A stretch of 64,000 bases of DNA, taken from Marivita sp051859345 (GTDB lineage: Bacteria > Pseudomonadota > Alphaproteobacteria > Rhodobacterales > Rhodobacteraceae). A program made the translations under genes and the position numbers. This document shows positions 9,115 through 17,322 of the stretch, piece by piece. The stretch lies in assembly GCF_051859345.1 (NCBI RefSeq), contig NZ_JBHYFV010000004.1:120852-184851 (forward strand). Reading direction: 5' to 3'. Within the stretch, counting starts at the first letter, position 1; every line of letters begins with the position of its first letter. The notes beneath the pieces were generated by a model. The model did no database searches and had not been told where the DNA came from. It saw only the letters and a program-made list of their open reading frames with translations.

Positions 9115-10392
9115 TTATCCCCGCAGGATTGACCGCCCGGCGTACTCGGCGGTCTCTGCCAGCATTTCCTCGATCCGGATCAGCTGGTTGTACTTGGCCA
9201 ACCGGTCGGACCGCGCGAGCGACCCGGTCTTGATCTGTCCGCAATTGGTGGCAACGGCCAGGTCCGCAATGGTGGCGTCCTCGGTTTCGCCCGACCGATG
9301 CGACATCACGTTGGTGTACCGTGCGCGGTGGGCCATATCGACGGCTTTCAACGTCTCGGTCAGGGTGCCGATCTGGTTGACCTTGACCAGCATCGAATTG
9401 GCGCAGCCGCGCGCGATGCCATCGGCAAGCCGGACCGGGTTGGTCACGAAAAGATCGTCCCCCACCAGTTGCACCTTGTCGCCCAGTACTTCGGTCAACG
9501 TCGCCCAGCCGTCCCAATCGTCTTCGGACATCCCGTCTTCGATGGACAGGATCGGGTAGTCGTTCACGAGCGCCTGCAGATAGGCGACGTTTTCGTCCGA
9601 GGTGAGCGTCTTGCCTTCGCCAGCATAGACGTAGTTGCCGTCCTTGTAGTATTCGGTCGCGGCGCAATCGAGGGCGAGCATGATGTCGTCGCCCGGCGTG
9701 TAGCCGGCTTTCTCGATGGACTTGAGGATGAAATCAAGCGCCTCGCGGGTCGATCCCAGTTCCGGGGCAAAACCACCTTCATCGCCAAGGCCGGTGGACA
9801 TACCCGCCGCTGACAGTTCCTTTTTCAGAGTGTGAAACACTTCGGAGCCCATGCGCACCGCGTCGCGGATGTTTTCTGCCGCCACGGGCATGATCATGAA
9901 TTCCTGGATGTCGATCGGGTTGTCGGCGTGTTCCCCGCCGTTGATGATGTTCATCATCGGGACCGGCAGGATGCGGGCAGAGGTGCCGCCGACATAGCGG
10001 AACAGCGGCTGCGCCGAGAAATCGGCGGCGGCTTTTGCAACGGCAAGGCTCACACCCAGAATGGCGTTTGCCCCAAGGCGGCCCTTGTTGTCGGTGCCGT
10101 CGAGTTCGATCATCGCCATGTCGATGCCGACCTGTTCGGTGGCATCCATGCCGACGATTTCATCGGCGATCTCTCCGTTCACGGCGGCGACTGCTTCGAG
10201 AACACCTTTGCCCATGTAGCGGCTCTTGTCGCCATCCCGCTTTTCAACGGCCTCGTATGCGCCGGTGGATGCGCCCGATGGCACGGCGGCGCGGCCGATG
10301 GTGCCGTCTTCCAGAAGGACGTCGACTTCGACAGTGGGGTTGCCCCGGCTGTCGAGGATTTCGCGGGCGTGGATGTCGATAATGGTGCTCAT
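9115..10392 (-). CDS. eno: Enolase
   Basis: Enolase (425 residues) converts 2-phosphoglycerate to phosphoenolpyruvate, with Mg2+. SGASTGAYEA near the N-terminus is the mobile loop. ALDCAATEYY, SIEDGMSEDDWDGW and LVGDDLFVTN carry the metal ligands, and KVNQIGTLTET and SHRSGETED are the C-terminal signatures. Length is standard. The upstream region holds a palindrome, GATAGCGCTAAC, almost identical to one before zwf, which suggests shared control of central carbon genes. Confidence 0.97.
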   Translation of the reverse strand: MSTIIDIHAREILDSRGNPTVEVDVLLEDGTIGRAAVPSGASTGAYEAVEKRDGDKSRYMGKGVLEAVAAVNGEIADEIVGMDATEQVGIDMAMIELDGTDNKGRLGANAILGVSLAVAKAAADFSAQPLFRYVGGTSARILPVPMMNIINGGEHADNPIDIQEFMIMPVAAENIRDAVRMGSEVFHTLKKELSAAGMSTGLGDEGGFAPELGSTREALDFILKSIEKAGYTPGDDIMLALDCAATEYYKDGNYVYAGEGKTLTSDENVAYLQALVNDYPILSIEDGMSEDDWDGWATLTEVLGDKVQLVGDDLFVTNPVRLADGIARGCANSMLVKVNQIGTLTETLKAVDMAHRARYTNVMSHRSGETEDATIADLAVATNCGQIKTGSLARSDRLAKYNQLIRIEEMLAETAEYAGRSILRG

Positions 10393-10464
10393 TGCGCTCT
10401 GGTCCTGATGAAGCTGCAGTTACGCGGCGGTATAGCAGGGACGGACGCAAAGTAAACTGGGGGT

Positions 10465-10476
10465 GATAGCGCTAAC
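10465..10476 (-). promoter_or_regulatory. Candidate CceR-type operator upstream of eno
   Basis: GATAGCGCTAAC (GTTAGCGCTATC on the coding strand of eno) differs by one base from the perfect palindrome before zwf at 17274. It lies about 73 bp before the eno ATG and overlaps the stop codon of the preceding EamA gene. LacI-family CceR of Rhodobacter is known to control eno and zwf; the match to its site is from memory. Confidence 0.55.
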
Positions 10477-11365
10477 GCGCCGCTTTTTCGCCCGTTTGTC
10501 TATTTGCAATTGCCAGTTGCCGTTCGCGGTAGAGCGCATAAAGCCCGGCAGCGAGGATGATCGCGGCCCCAAGCAGGGTCAGGCCATCTGGCCGTTCGCC
10601 GAAGATGAGGATGCCAAGGCTCATGGAAAAGATCAGCCGTGTGTAGCGGAAAGGCGAGACAATTGCCGCCGGCGCCATGCGCATGGCCTGCGTGACGGCG
10701 TAATACCCCAGGGCGGTCACCACGACACCGATCCCCATGTACCAAGTGGATGTGGGGGTCATCTTTTCCGGCGCGTCAAGCAGCAGGACAAGGGCAAGGC
10801 CAACGGGAATGGTTGACGCGAACCCCCAGGTGGCCAGCGAGATCGAGGGAATATGCGCGGGGGCCAGCCGGGTGATCAGATCACGCAGACCCAGCCCACA
10901 GACGCCCATCACCGCAAAAAGGGCGGCGGGTTGAAATCCTTCGGCTCCGGGGCGGATCACCAGCAGCATGCCGATGATCCCGATGAAGATCGCAAACCAG
11001 CGGCGGGGTCCAACCGGTTCCTTCAGAAACACGGCAGCCCCCAGCGTGACGACAAGCGGAGCCATCTGCATGATGGCTGCAAAAAGTGACAGGGGGATCA
11101 CGCCGATTGACCAGACCAGCCCCAGCCCCCCGATGACCTCGAGCCCGCTGCGCGCCAGAACCCACGGGTGGAACATATCGCGACTGAGAAGGTTTGCGCC
11201 CTGCCATTTGGCGATCAGCATAAAGCACAAGGTGCCGCCCGCGCTGAGATAAAACATCACATATCCCGGCGGCAAGGTGCGGGAGGACAGTTTGATGAAC
11301 ACATCGCTGAGCGCCAGAAGCGCCATTGCTAGGATCATCAGGAAAATGGCGCGAATGATGTGCAT
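10472..11365 (-). CDS. EamA/DMT-family transporter
   Basis: This 297-residue inner-membrane protein has about ten hydrophobic segments arranged as two EamA repeats, typical of the drug/metabolite transporter superfamily. The second repeat starts around residue 150. Substrates in this family include amino acids, nucleosides and many others, and none can be assigned here. The tail after the last membrane segment is short and basic (YRERQLAIANRQTGEKAAR). A second EamA protein lies at 11.9 kb, with a Fur-family gene between the two. The gene ends 80 bp before eno in the same direction. Confidence 0.85.
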   Translation of the reverse strand: MHIIRAIFLMILAMALLALSDVFIKLSSRTLPPGYVMFYLSAGGTLCFMLIAKWQGANLLSRDMFHPWVLARSGLEVIGGLGLVWSIGVIPLSLFAAIMQMAPLVVTLGAAVFLKEPVGPRRWFAIFIGIIGMLLVIRPGAEGFQPAALFAVMGVCGLGLRDLITRLAPAHIPSISLATWGFASTIPVGLALVLLLDAPEKMTPTSTWYMGIGVVVTALGYYAVTQAMRMAPAAIVSPFRYTRLIFSMSLGILIFGERPDGLTLLGAAIILAAGLYALYRERQLAIANRQTGEKAAR

Positions 11366-11436
11366 GGCGTTGGGCTACGCCTCTTTTCGGGCATAGGCCA
11401 GAGCGTTTGCGCCTGCAAACCTGCGGAATGCCGGTG

Positions 11437-11847
11437 TTATTTCTTGATCGGCACGCCGTAGAGTTCAAGCTTGTGACCCTTTAGACGATACCCCAGCTTG
11501 GCCGCGATCTTTTCCTGCAGGGCTTCGATATCCGGGTCGACAAATTCGATCACCTTGCCGGTCTGCAGGTCGATCAGGTGATCGTGATGGTCGCGTTCCG
11601 CGTCTTCATAGCGTGCGCGGCCATCGCCGAAATCGACCTTTTCCAGAATTCCGGCCTCTTCGAACAGCTTGACCGTGCGATAGACCGTGGCAATCGAGAT
11701 GTTGGGATCAATACCCGAGGCGCGGACATAGAGTTCCTCGACATGGGGATGGTCCTTAGCATCTTCGAGCACCTGCGCGATGGTGCGGCGCTGCTCTGTG
11801 AGGCGCAGCCCCTGCGCTTCGCAGCGCGAGATGATGGTGTCGGACAT
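11437..11847 (-). CDS. Fur-family transcriptional regulator (Fur/Mur type)
   Basis: This 136-residue metalloregulator has a winged helix with RLTEQRRTIAQVLEDAKDHP and SIATVYRTVKLFEEAGI. DHHDHLIDLQTGKVIEF is the metal-sensing region. The CxxC zinc site of classical Fur is absent (HLIDL where HLICL is usual), as in alphaproteobacterial Mur/Fur proteins that answer Mn or Fe. It ends with the LELYGVPIK tail common in that group. I chose the MSDTII start; an upstream in-frame ATG adds 13 atypical residues. It is flanked by two EamA transporters, but there is no sequence evidence that it controls them. Confidence 0.88.
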   Translation of the reverse strand: MSDTIISRCEAQGLRLTEQRRTIAQVLEDAKDHPHVEELYVRASGIDPNISIATVYRTVKLFEEAGILEKVDFGDGRARYEDAERDHHDHLIDLQTGKVIEFVDPDIEALQEKIAAKLGYRLKGHKLELYGVPIKK

Positions 11848-11922
11848 CGCCGGTCCTCTTGTCGTGGTGCAGCGAGGTTTATCCAACTGCGCCGGTCATG
11901 GCCATAAGGCGGGTGGTAAAAA

Positions 11923-12768
11923 TTACGCGGTGCGGCGAAGGTGCCAGAGGTAGAGTGCAAGTGATGCGACCACGATAGCCCCGCCTGTCATCATGCTGGC
12001 GGTCGGCGTTTCCCGGATCACCGCCCAGACCCAAAGAGGGCCAAGCACGGTTTCCAGAAGAAGCACCAGGCTCACATTGACCGAGGCAGTGTGCCGCGAG
12101 GCTTCGGACATGAGGTAGAAGGACAGGGGCAAAACCACAAAGCTGGCCGTCGCAATGGCCCATGTGGTGCCGGAGGCCATCACCTCGGGCGTGGTGAGGC
12201 CAACGGCGCTGAGACCTGCCAGCAGGGATCCGGCCCCCACCGCGGTCAGCAATGGCATCTCGGGGTTGTGACGCAACAGCGTAAAGCTGAGCGACAGGCT
12301 GAGGGCCACGCCAAGTCCGCAGGCCACGCCGATGACCGAATTTGTCGTGAAGGCCACGTCGCTTTTTCCGGACATGGCGAGGATAATCCCCGCGCTCACG
12401 ATGACGATGGTCACCCATGTCGCGGGGCGGGTGGGTTGTTGGTAGAGCAGCCAGGACAGGATGGCGGCCCAGATCGGCACCGTGGCCACGGCAATCAGGA
12501 CAAGCGCCACCGGAGCAAGCGAAATGGCGGGGGCAAACAGGGCTGCATTGGCCCACTGGGACAGCACCAGGGCGATGCCCGCACCCGACGCAAGCCGTGG
12601 AAACAGGCGCAGCTGGCCCGTCAGCGCGGCGGCGATGAGGAACAGCGTCCCCATCGCCAGACCACGCCACGCCACCAGCGGTGCCGCCTCAAGCCCGGAC
12701 AATCGAATAAGCAGCGCGTCCGGTGTCAGGATCAGGACACCGAGAACGGCCAGAAGAATCCCTTTCAT
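11923..12768 (-). CDS. EamA/DMT-family transporter (second copy)
   Basis: This 281-residue membrane protein has about ten hydrophobic segments in two EamA repeats, the first opening with GVLILTPDALLIRLSGLEAA. It is only distantly similar to the EamA protein at 10.5 kb, so this is not a recent tandem duplication. Substrate unknown. It starts just upstream of the Fur-family gene on the same strand and could be co-transcribed with the DUF533 gene before it (16 bp gap). Confidence 0.85.
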   Translation of the reverse strand: MKGILLAVLGVLILTPDALLIRLSGLEAAPLVAWRGLAMGTLFLIAAALTGQLRLFPRLASGAGIALVLSQWANAALFAPAISLAPVALVLIAVATVPIWAAILSWLLYQQPTRPATWVTIVIVSAGIILAMSGKSDVAFTTNSVIGVACGLGVALSLSLSFTLLRHNPEMPLLTAVGAGSLLAGLSAVGLTTPEVMASGTTWAIATASFVVLPLSFYLMSEASRHTASVNVSLVLLLETVLGPLWVWAVIRETPTASMMTGGAIVVASLALYLWHLRRTA

Positions 12769-12783
12769 GAAGGTCTGTCAGGT

Positions 12784-13575
12784 TCAGCTGTAAAGTGGCT
12801 GGACCCCCATCTGCATGTGCAGGGTGTTGACCGTGGGTTGGTCAAGCTCCATTGCCTGCGCCAGTTCGTGCAGGTACTGCGCCTCGGCCTCTGAATCGAG
12901 CCGGATGGTCATTAGCGATGCGCCGTAAACTTGTGTGCGCAACGCGGCGGGGGTGTCTTTGGCAAGGCCTTGCACATCGACCGGCGCGGCAAGCTGTTCC
13001 TGAACGAATGCGATGTCTTCGGCATCGGCGTCTTCGCCCACGGTTGCAAGGATCTTCGCGCGTTCCGCCTCGTCGATCCCGCCATCGGCCTTGGCGGTCT
13101 GGATCATCGCCCGCAGCATCAGCGCCGCAGTTTCTTCGGCCTGCGGAGCGGCGGCCCCGGATTGGGCGAATTGGTCCATCAGCCCGCCCATGTTCTTGCC
13201 ACCCATCGCTGCCATGCCACCGGCTGCGGCAAGGATACCGGCCAGACCCGCGCCACCGCTGCCGCCGAGCTGGGACAAAAGTCCGCCCTTGTCGGTCGCA
13301 GACTGGTTGGTCTGGCTTGTTCCGCCACCCATGACAGACGACAGGTCAAGCCCACCGGATTGAAGTTTGTCCATGATGCCGGCAAGCGGGTTTTCGCCTC
13401 CGGCACCACCCATCATCTTGCCCATCTGGGCCTGGATTTTCGCCATCGGATTGTCACCGGGCACCTGTGCGCCCCCCATGAGGCCACCAAGACCCTTGCC
13501 GCCCGAAAGCTGATCAACGCCACGCGCAGTTGCATAGCCGATGGCCACTTTGGCCAGTGTTCCCATGAGACTCAT
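12784..13575 (-). CDS. DUF533/TerB-like protein with glycine-rich N-terminus
   Basis: The 263-residue product resembles the YebE/DUF533 family. The first ~125 residues are rich in Gly, Met and Ser (GGLMGG, MGKMMGGAGG and similar) and likely disordered. From about residue 135 an all-helical domain carries acidic motifs (TAKADGGIDEAERAKI) like those of the tellurite-resistance TerB fold. Function of the family is unknown; an envelope stress role has been proposed for enteric homologues. It runs in the same direction as the downstream EamA gene, 16 bp away. Confidence 0.75.
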   Translation of the reverse strand: MSLMGTLAKVAIGYATARGVDQLSGGKGLGGLMGGAQVPGDNPMAKIQAQMGKMMGGAGGENPLAGIMDKLQSGGLDLSSVMGGGTSQTNQSATDKGGLLSQLGGSGGAGLAGILAAAGGMAAMGGKNMGGLMDQFAQSGAAAPQAEETAALMLRAMIQTAKADGGIDEAERAKILATVGEDADAEDIAFVQEQLAAPVDVQGLAKDTPAALRTQVYGASLMTIRLDSEAEAQYLHELAQAMELDQPTVNTLHMQMGVQPLYS

Positions 13576-13644
13576 ATCCGTACTCCAAATTTGTTCAGCG
13601 CCACGATGACAGATTCGTGAGACCGAGGCGACTGTTCTGGTCGC

Positions 13645-15063
13645 TCAGGTTCCGCAGAATGTGGCCTGAACCACCTCGTTTGGCATTGGAGGTTCGCGCA
13701 GGTCCGACATGTGGGAATCGTCCGCATAGGGTGTCGCATATGCCGTGTTCAGCCGGTGGAACAGACTGTCGTCGCCCGCGACCGCTGCTGCGATCATCTC
13801 TTCGATGCGATGATTGCGCGGGATCAGCGCCGGGTTGACCTGTCGCATTACGTCCATCGGGGTGTCCTCGGACTCAAGGCGGGCGTTCCATACGTCGGCC
13901 CATTGATCGAACCCGGTGGAATCCGCGAACTGATCGCGCGCCGTGCCTTCACAGAGATCCCGGAACGTGTTGGTGAAATCGGCCTCGGAATCCTGCATCA
14001 GGGTCAGAAGGTTGGTGATCAGTGTCGCGTCCTCCTGTGTTGCATGGGCAAGGCCGATCTTTTTGCCAAAGCGGGACAGCCATTCGGCGCGGATCATTTC
14101 CGGCATGGTGTGGATTTGCGCGGTGAACGGTTCGACCGCCGCTTCGGGGTCAGGCATCAGCGACAAGAGCGCGGTGGCCAGTTGCGCCATGTTCCAGACG
14201 ATGATGTCGGCCTGCGCCGCATAGCTGTAGCGCCCGAAGCGGTCGATCGAGGAATAGACCGTTTCGGGATGGTAGCTGTCCATGAAGGCGCAGGGGCCGT
14301 AGTCGATGGTTTCGCCCGCGATGCTGCAATTGTCGGTGTTCATCACACCGTGGATAAAACCAAGGCTGAGCCATTGAGCCACCAGCGCTGCCTGTTTGCG
14401 CATGACTGCATCAAGAAACAGCGCCGGATCGGTGGCGTCGGGATAGTGGCGCGCGACCGCGTAGTCGAACAGGGTTTGCAGGGCCTGCGTGTCTCCGCGT
14501 GCGGCAAAGACCTGAAACGTGCCGACGCGCAGATGGCTGTGCGCCACGCGGGTGAGGACAGCGCCGGGCAAGGGTTGTTCCCGTACGACACGTTCTCCGG
14601 TCCGCACGGCTGCAAGCGCGCGCGTGGTCGGTACGCCAAGCGCATGCATCGCTTCGCTGACCACATATTCGCGCAGCACCGGCCCCAGCCAGGCACGACC
14701 ATCGCCGCCGCGCGAATAGGGTGTGCGCCCCGATCCCTTGAGCTGAATGTCGCGGCGGGTGCCGTCCTGTCCGATGGTTTCGCCCAAAAGCACCGCGCGA
14801 CCATCGCCAAGCTGCGGGTTGTACTGGCCGAACTGGTGGCCGGCGTAAAGCTGCGCCAGAGGTGCGGCTCCTTCCGGCAGCGCATTGCCGGAAAAAAGCG
14901 CGGCAAGGTTCGGGTCATCCAACCCGTCAATCCCGAGATCACGCGCCAGGTTGGCGTTCACGGCAATCAACGACGGAGTCTTGACAGGTTCCGGGGATAC
15001 CCGCGCAAAAAAGCCGTCGGGCAGGGTGGCGTAGCTGTTGTCGAAGGGAATGTGCAAGGTCAT
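13645..15063 (-). CDS. selO: Protein adenylyltransferase SelO (YdiU family)
   Basis: SelO is a pseudokinase-fold enzyme that transfers AMP from ATP to Ser/Thr/Tyr of target proteins. The 472-residue sequence has YAGHQFGQYNPQLGDGRA, LKGSGRTPYSRGGDGRAWLG and the metal/catalytic region HGVMNTDNCSIAGETIDYGP. It ends FCGT, a single C-terminal cysteine in the position where some eukaryotic homologues carry selenocysteine. Length matches bacterial forms. It is encoded alone on the minus strand, back to back with the CBS gene. Confidence 0.94.
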   Translation of the reverse strand: MTLHIPFDNSYATLPDGFFARVSPEPVKTPSLIAVNANLARDLGIDGLDDPNLAALFSGNALPEGAAPLAQLYAGHQFGQYNPQLGDGRAVLLGETIGQDGTRRDIQLKGSGRTPYSRGGDGRAWLGPVLREYVVSEAMHALGVPTTRALAAVRTGERVVREQPLPGAVLTRVAHSHLRVGTFQVFAARGDTQALQTLFDYAVARHYPDATDPALFLDAVMRKQAALVAQWLSLGFIHGVMNTDNCSIAGETIDYGPCAFMDSYHPETVYSSIDRFGRYSYAAQADIIVWNMAQLATALLSLMPDPEAAVEPFTAQIHTMPEMIRAEWLSRFGKKIGLAHATQEDATLITNLLTLMQDSEADFTNTFRDLCEGTARDQFADSTGFDQWADVWNARLESEDTPMDVMRQVNPALIPRNHRIEEMIAAAVAGDDSLFHRLNTAYATPYADDSHMSDLREPPMPNEVVQATFCGT

Positions 15064-15174
15064 GCGTTGGATATAGGGGCCGCTGCCCGGCGTCGCCAGT
15101 GGCTTGTCCCAGTGGCTTGTCTTTGTGAGATCGGCGCTAGGATTTTAGGGAGGCTGAAAAAAGGAGTATTCCGC

Positions 15175-15714
15175 ATGGCTGCCTCAGACACCTACGGCAT
15201 GACACTCAAGGATCGTCCAGAGTTTGCCTCCAAACCCAAACCGCTGTGTTTCCCGCCAACTGCCACAGTGGCCGAAGCCGTTGCCGTGATGAGCGCCAAG
15301 GATTTCGGGTCGGTCGTGATTGTCGATCCGGATGACAAGGTCATCGGTATTGCAACCGAACGGGACGTCATGAAAAAGCTGGTCAATCCAGGCAAGGATG
15401 CCAAGACCACCAAGCTTTCCGAGATCATGACCAGTGATCCGAAACTTGCGCGCGAAACCGATGACGTGGTGGATTGGCTGCGCATTATGTCGAACGAGCG
15501 TTTCCGCCGCTTGCCCGTGGTGGACGACGAGGGACGGGTGAAGGTGATCTTCACGCAAGGCGATTTCGTCAGCTACACATGGCCGGACCTGCTGTATCAG
15601 GCCAAGGAGTTGGCCAAGGCCAGCGTCGGGCGCAACTATCCCGTCTGGCTGATCGGGGGCGGCATCATGCTCTATTCGCTGTTAATGATCATCGTCGTGA
15701 CGTCGATGACCTAA
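15175..15714 (+). CDS. CBS-pair protein with C-terminal membrane anchor
   Basis: This 179-residue protein has two CBS motifs (about residues 20-75 and 85-140), usually an adenosine-nucleotide sensing module. A single hydrophobic helix lies near the C-terminus (PVWLIGGGIMLYSLLMIIVV). The start is the ATG at 15175 with AAGGAG upstream; the same frame stays open for a further 1.4 kb upstream only because it lies antisense to selO. No enzymatic domain is fused, so it probably tunes a membrane partner that is not identifiable here. Confidence 0.85.
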   Translation: MAASDTYGMTLKDRPEFASKPKPLCFPPTATVAEAVAVMSAKDFGSVVIVDPDDKVIGIATERDVMKKLVNPGKDAKTTKLSEIMTSDPKLARETDDVVDWLRIMSNERFRRLPVVDDEGRVKVIFTQGDFVSYTWPDLLYQAKELAKASVGRNYPVWLIGGGIMLYSLLMIIVVTSMT

Positions 15715-15722
15715 GAAGCTGG

Positions 15723-16169
15723 TCAGAGTTCGCGCGACATGTAGGCATAGCCTTCGCGGGTGAAGAATTTTGAGCGCTGGTAGAACCGTTTGAGGGTGTC
15801 GTCGTTCTGGTCCGCCTCAAGGTGCAGGGCGCGAATGCCACCTTCCTTGAGCGCCTTTGACAGCCCGTTCAGTGCATCCGATCCCATTCCGCGTTTGCGC
15901 ACGGCGCTTCGCACGAACAATTCGTCCACGATGGCGTCCATGCCGCCATATTCGACGGACCAGCCGAAGGATACGACCACATATCCCACCGGCGCCCGTC
16001 GCGGCCCGATGAGCCAGACGGCCCCATGCGGGCTGCCTTCGAGCAGCGGAAGGATGGCGTCGCGCTGATGCTCGGGTGTGGTGTTGAAACCCTGATGGTC
16101 GTGAAACGCCGCCACCAAAGGCAGCAATTTCGGCAAATCCTCGGGCGCGGCCAGATGCAGGGATCTCAT
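15723..16169 (-). CDS. GNAT-family N-acetyltransferase
   Basis: This 148-residue single-domain acetyltransferase carries the acetyl-CoA loop VRSAVRKRGMGSDAL near residue 95 and the usual C-terminal helix (DQNDDTLKRFYQRSKFF). The target is unknown. Its start overlaps the end of the nucleoside hydrolase gene by 4 bp (ATGA), so the two are translationally coupled, and it ends 8 bp from the convergent CBS gene. Confidence 0.85.
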   Translation of the reverse strand: MRSLHLAAPEDLPKLLPLVAAFHDHQGFNTTPEHQRDAILPLLEGSPHGAVWLIGPRRAPVGYVVVSFGWSVEYGGMDAIVDELFVRSAVRKRGMGSDALNGLSKALKEGGIRALHLEADQNDDTLKRFYQRSKFFTREGYAYMSREL

Positions 16170-17107
16170 AGTCGGGCCAGTCGTTCGGTGAGCAGGGCAA
16201 AGAACCCGTCAGCGTCGATTTCGCCCATGAAGGTTGCGTTGGCCGGGCGGTCTGTCACGCCCCACCAGTCGGCCACTGTCATGCCAAGGGTCAGGTCGGA
16301 CCCTGTTTCGATTTCGACATTGATGTGGCGCCCGGTGAAAAGGTCAGGTTTGATCAGATAGGCTGTCACACAAGGGTCATGCAACGGCGCGCCGGCGCTG
16401 CCGTATTTTTCCTTGTCGAACCGCTCGAAGAAGTCGGTCATTTCGGCCACCGCAATGCCGACGGGTGTGCCGATGGCGCGGAAAGCGTTGTTGCGTGCCG
16501 ATGTGACAAGCGCTTTGTGGGTGACGTCAAGTGGCATCACGGTGATCGGCGCGCCGCAGTTGAAAACGATCTTGGCCGCCTCGGGATCGACGTAGATGTT
16601 GAACTCCGCCGCCGGGCTGATGTTGCCGACTTCAAAATAGGCCCCACCCATCAGGACGATTTCCTGAATGCGCTCGGCAATGTCGGGTGCGCGTTCCAGC
16701 GCAACCGCGATATTGGTAAGCGGGCCAAGTGGGCAGAGCGTGACCGTGCCCGTTGGCTCTGAGCGCAGCGTATCAATGATGAAATCGACGCCGTGCTGTT
16801 CTTGCAGGGGCATGGTGGGGTCGGGCAACGTGGGACCATCAAGGCCGGTCTTGCCGTGGACATGTTCCGCAGTGATCAGTTTGCGCGCAATCGGTGTATC
16901 ACACCCGGCAAACACCCGTGTTTCGGTCTTGCCAGCCAGTTCGCACACGATCCGGGCATTCTTTTGTGTGAGCGGCAGCGGCACGTTGCCAGCCACCGCT
17001 GTGATGCCCAGAACGTCGACTTCTTCGGGGGACGCCAGAGCCAAGAGGATGGCGACCGCGTCGTCTTGTCCGGGGTCGGTGTCGATAATGATTTTGCGGG
17101 GTGCCAT
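16166..17107 (-). CDS. Inosine-uridine preferring nucleoside hydrolase
   Basis: This 313-residue hydrolase cleaves the N-glycosidic bond of ribonucleosides for salvage. The calcium-binding signature IDTDPGQDDAVAI is at the N-terminus, and VMPLDVTHKA and HDPCVTAYLI carry later active-site residues. The start is the ATG of MAPRKIIIDTD, with AAGGAG 6 nt upstream; the frame extends 17 codons further without support. It is divergent from zwf. Specificity (purine or pyrimidine) cannot be told. Confidence 0.92.
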   Translation of the reverse strand: MAPRKIIIDTDPGQDDAVAILLALASPEEVDVLGITAVAGNVPLPLTQKNARIVCELAGKTETRVFAGCDTPIARKLITAEHVHGKTGLDGPTLPDPTMPLQEQHGVDFIIDTLRSEPTGTVTLCPLGPLTNIAVALERAPDIAERIQEIVLMGGAYFEVGNISPAAEFNIYVDPEAAKIVFNCGAPITVMPLDVTHKALVTSARNNAFRAIGTPVGIAVAEMTDFFERFDKEKYGSAGAPLHDPCVTAYLIKPDLFTGRHINVEIETGSDLTLGMTVADWWGVTDRPANATFMGEIDADGFFALLTERLARL

Positions 17108-17273
17108 CGGTGACTCCTTGGTTGGCCGCGTGGTGACATGCGGCTGGCGCGGGATCAAGCGTGTTGATCGGTGCGGGCGGGGCTTTGCCTGTTCCGTCGG
17201 TAATCCGATTGCAGACGCAAATCGGAATGTTAGACTGCCGCCATTCGTTGCGAAATAAGTTTACATCTGGGTC

Positions 17274-17285
17274 GTTAGCGCTAAC
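17274..17285 (+). promoter_or_regulatory. Perfect palindrome GTTAGCGCTAAC before zwf, candidate CceR operator
   Basis: This 12-bp perfect palindrome ends 37 bp before the zwf ATG. It has the CG-centred form expected of a LacI-family regulator. CceR of Rhodobacter controls Entner-Doudoroff and gluconeogenic genes through a site I recall as similar. The only other near copy I noticed in the window is upstream of eno. Confidence 0.65.
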
Positions 17286-17322
17286 AAGACGCGGAGCGAA
17301 GCAGAATCGGAAGGACCGCGCC

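Noticed and set aside
13711..15174. Long plus-strand open frame continuous with the CBS gene
   Set aside because: It is antisense to selO, shows only codon-shadow composition, and the CBS gene has its own ATG and Shine-Dalgarno site at 15175.
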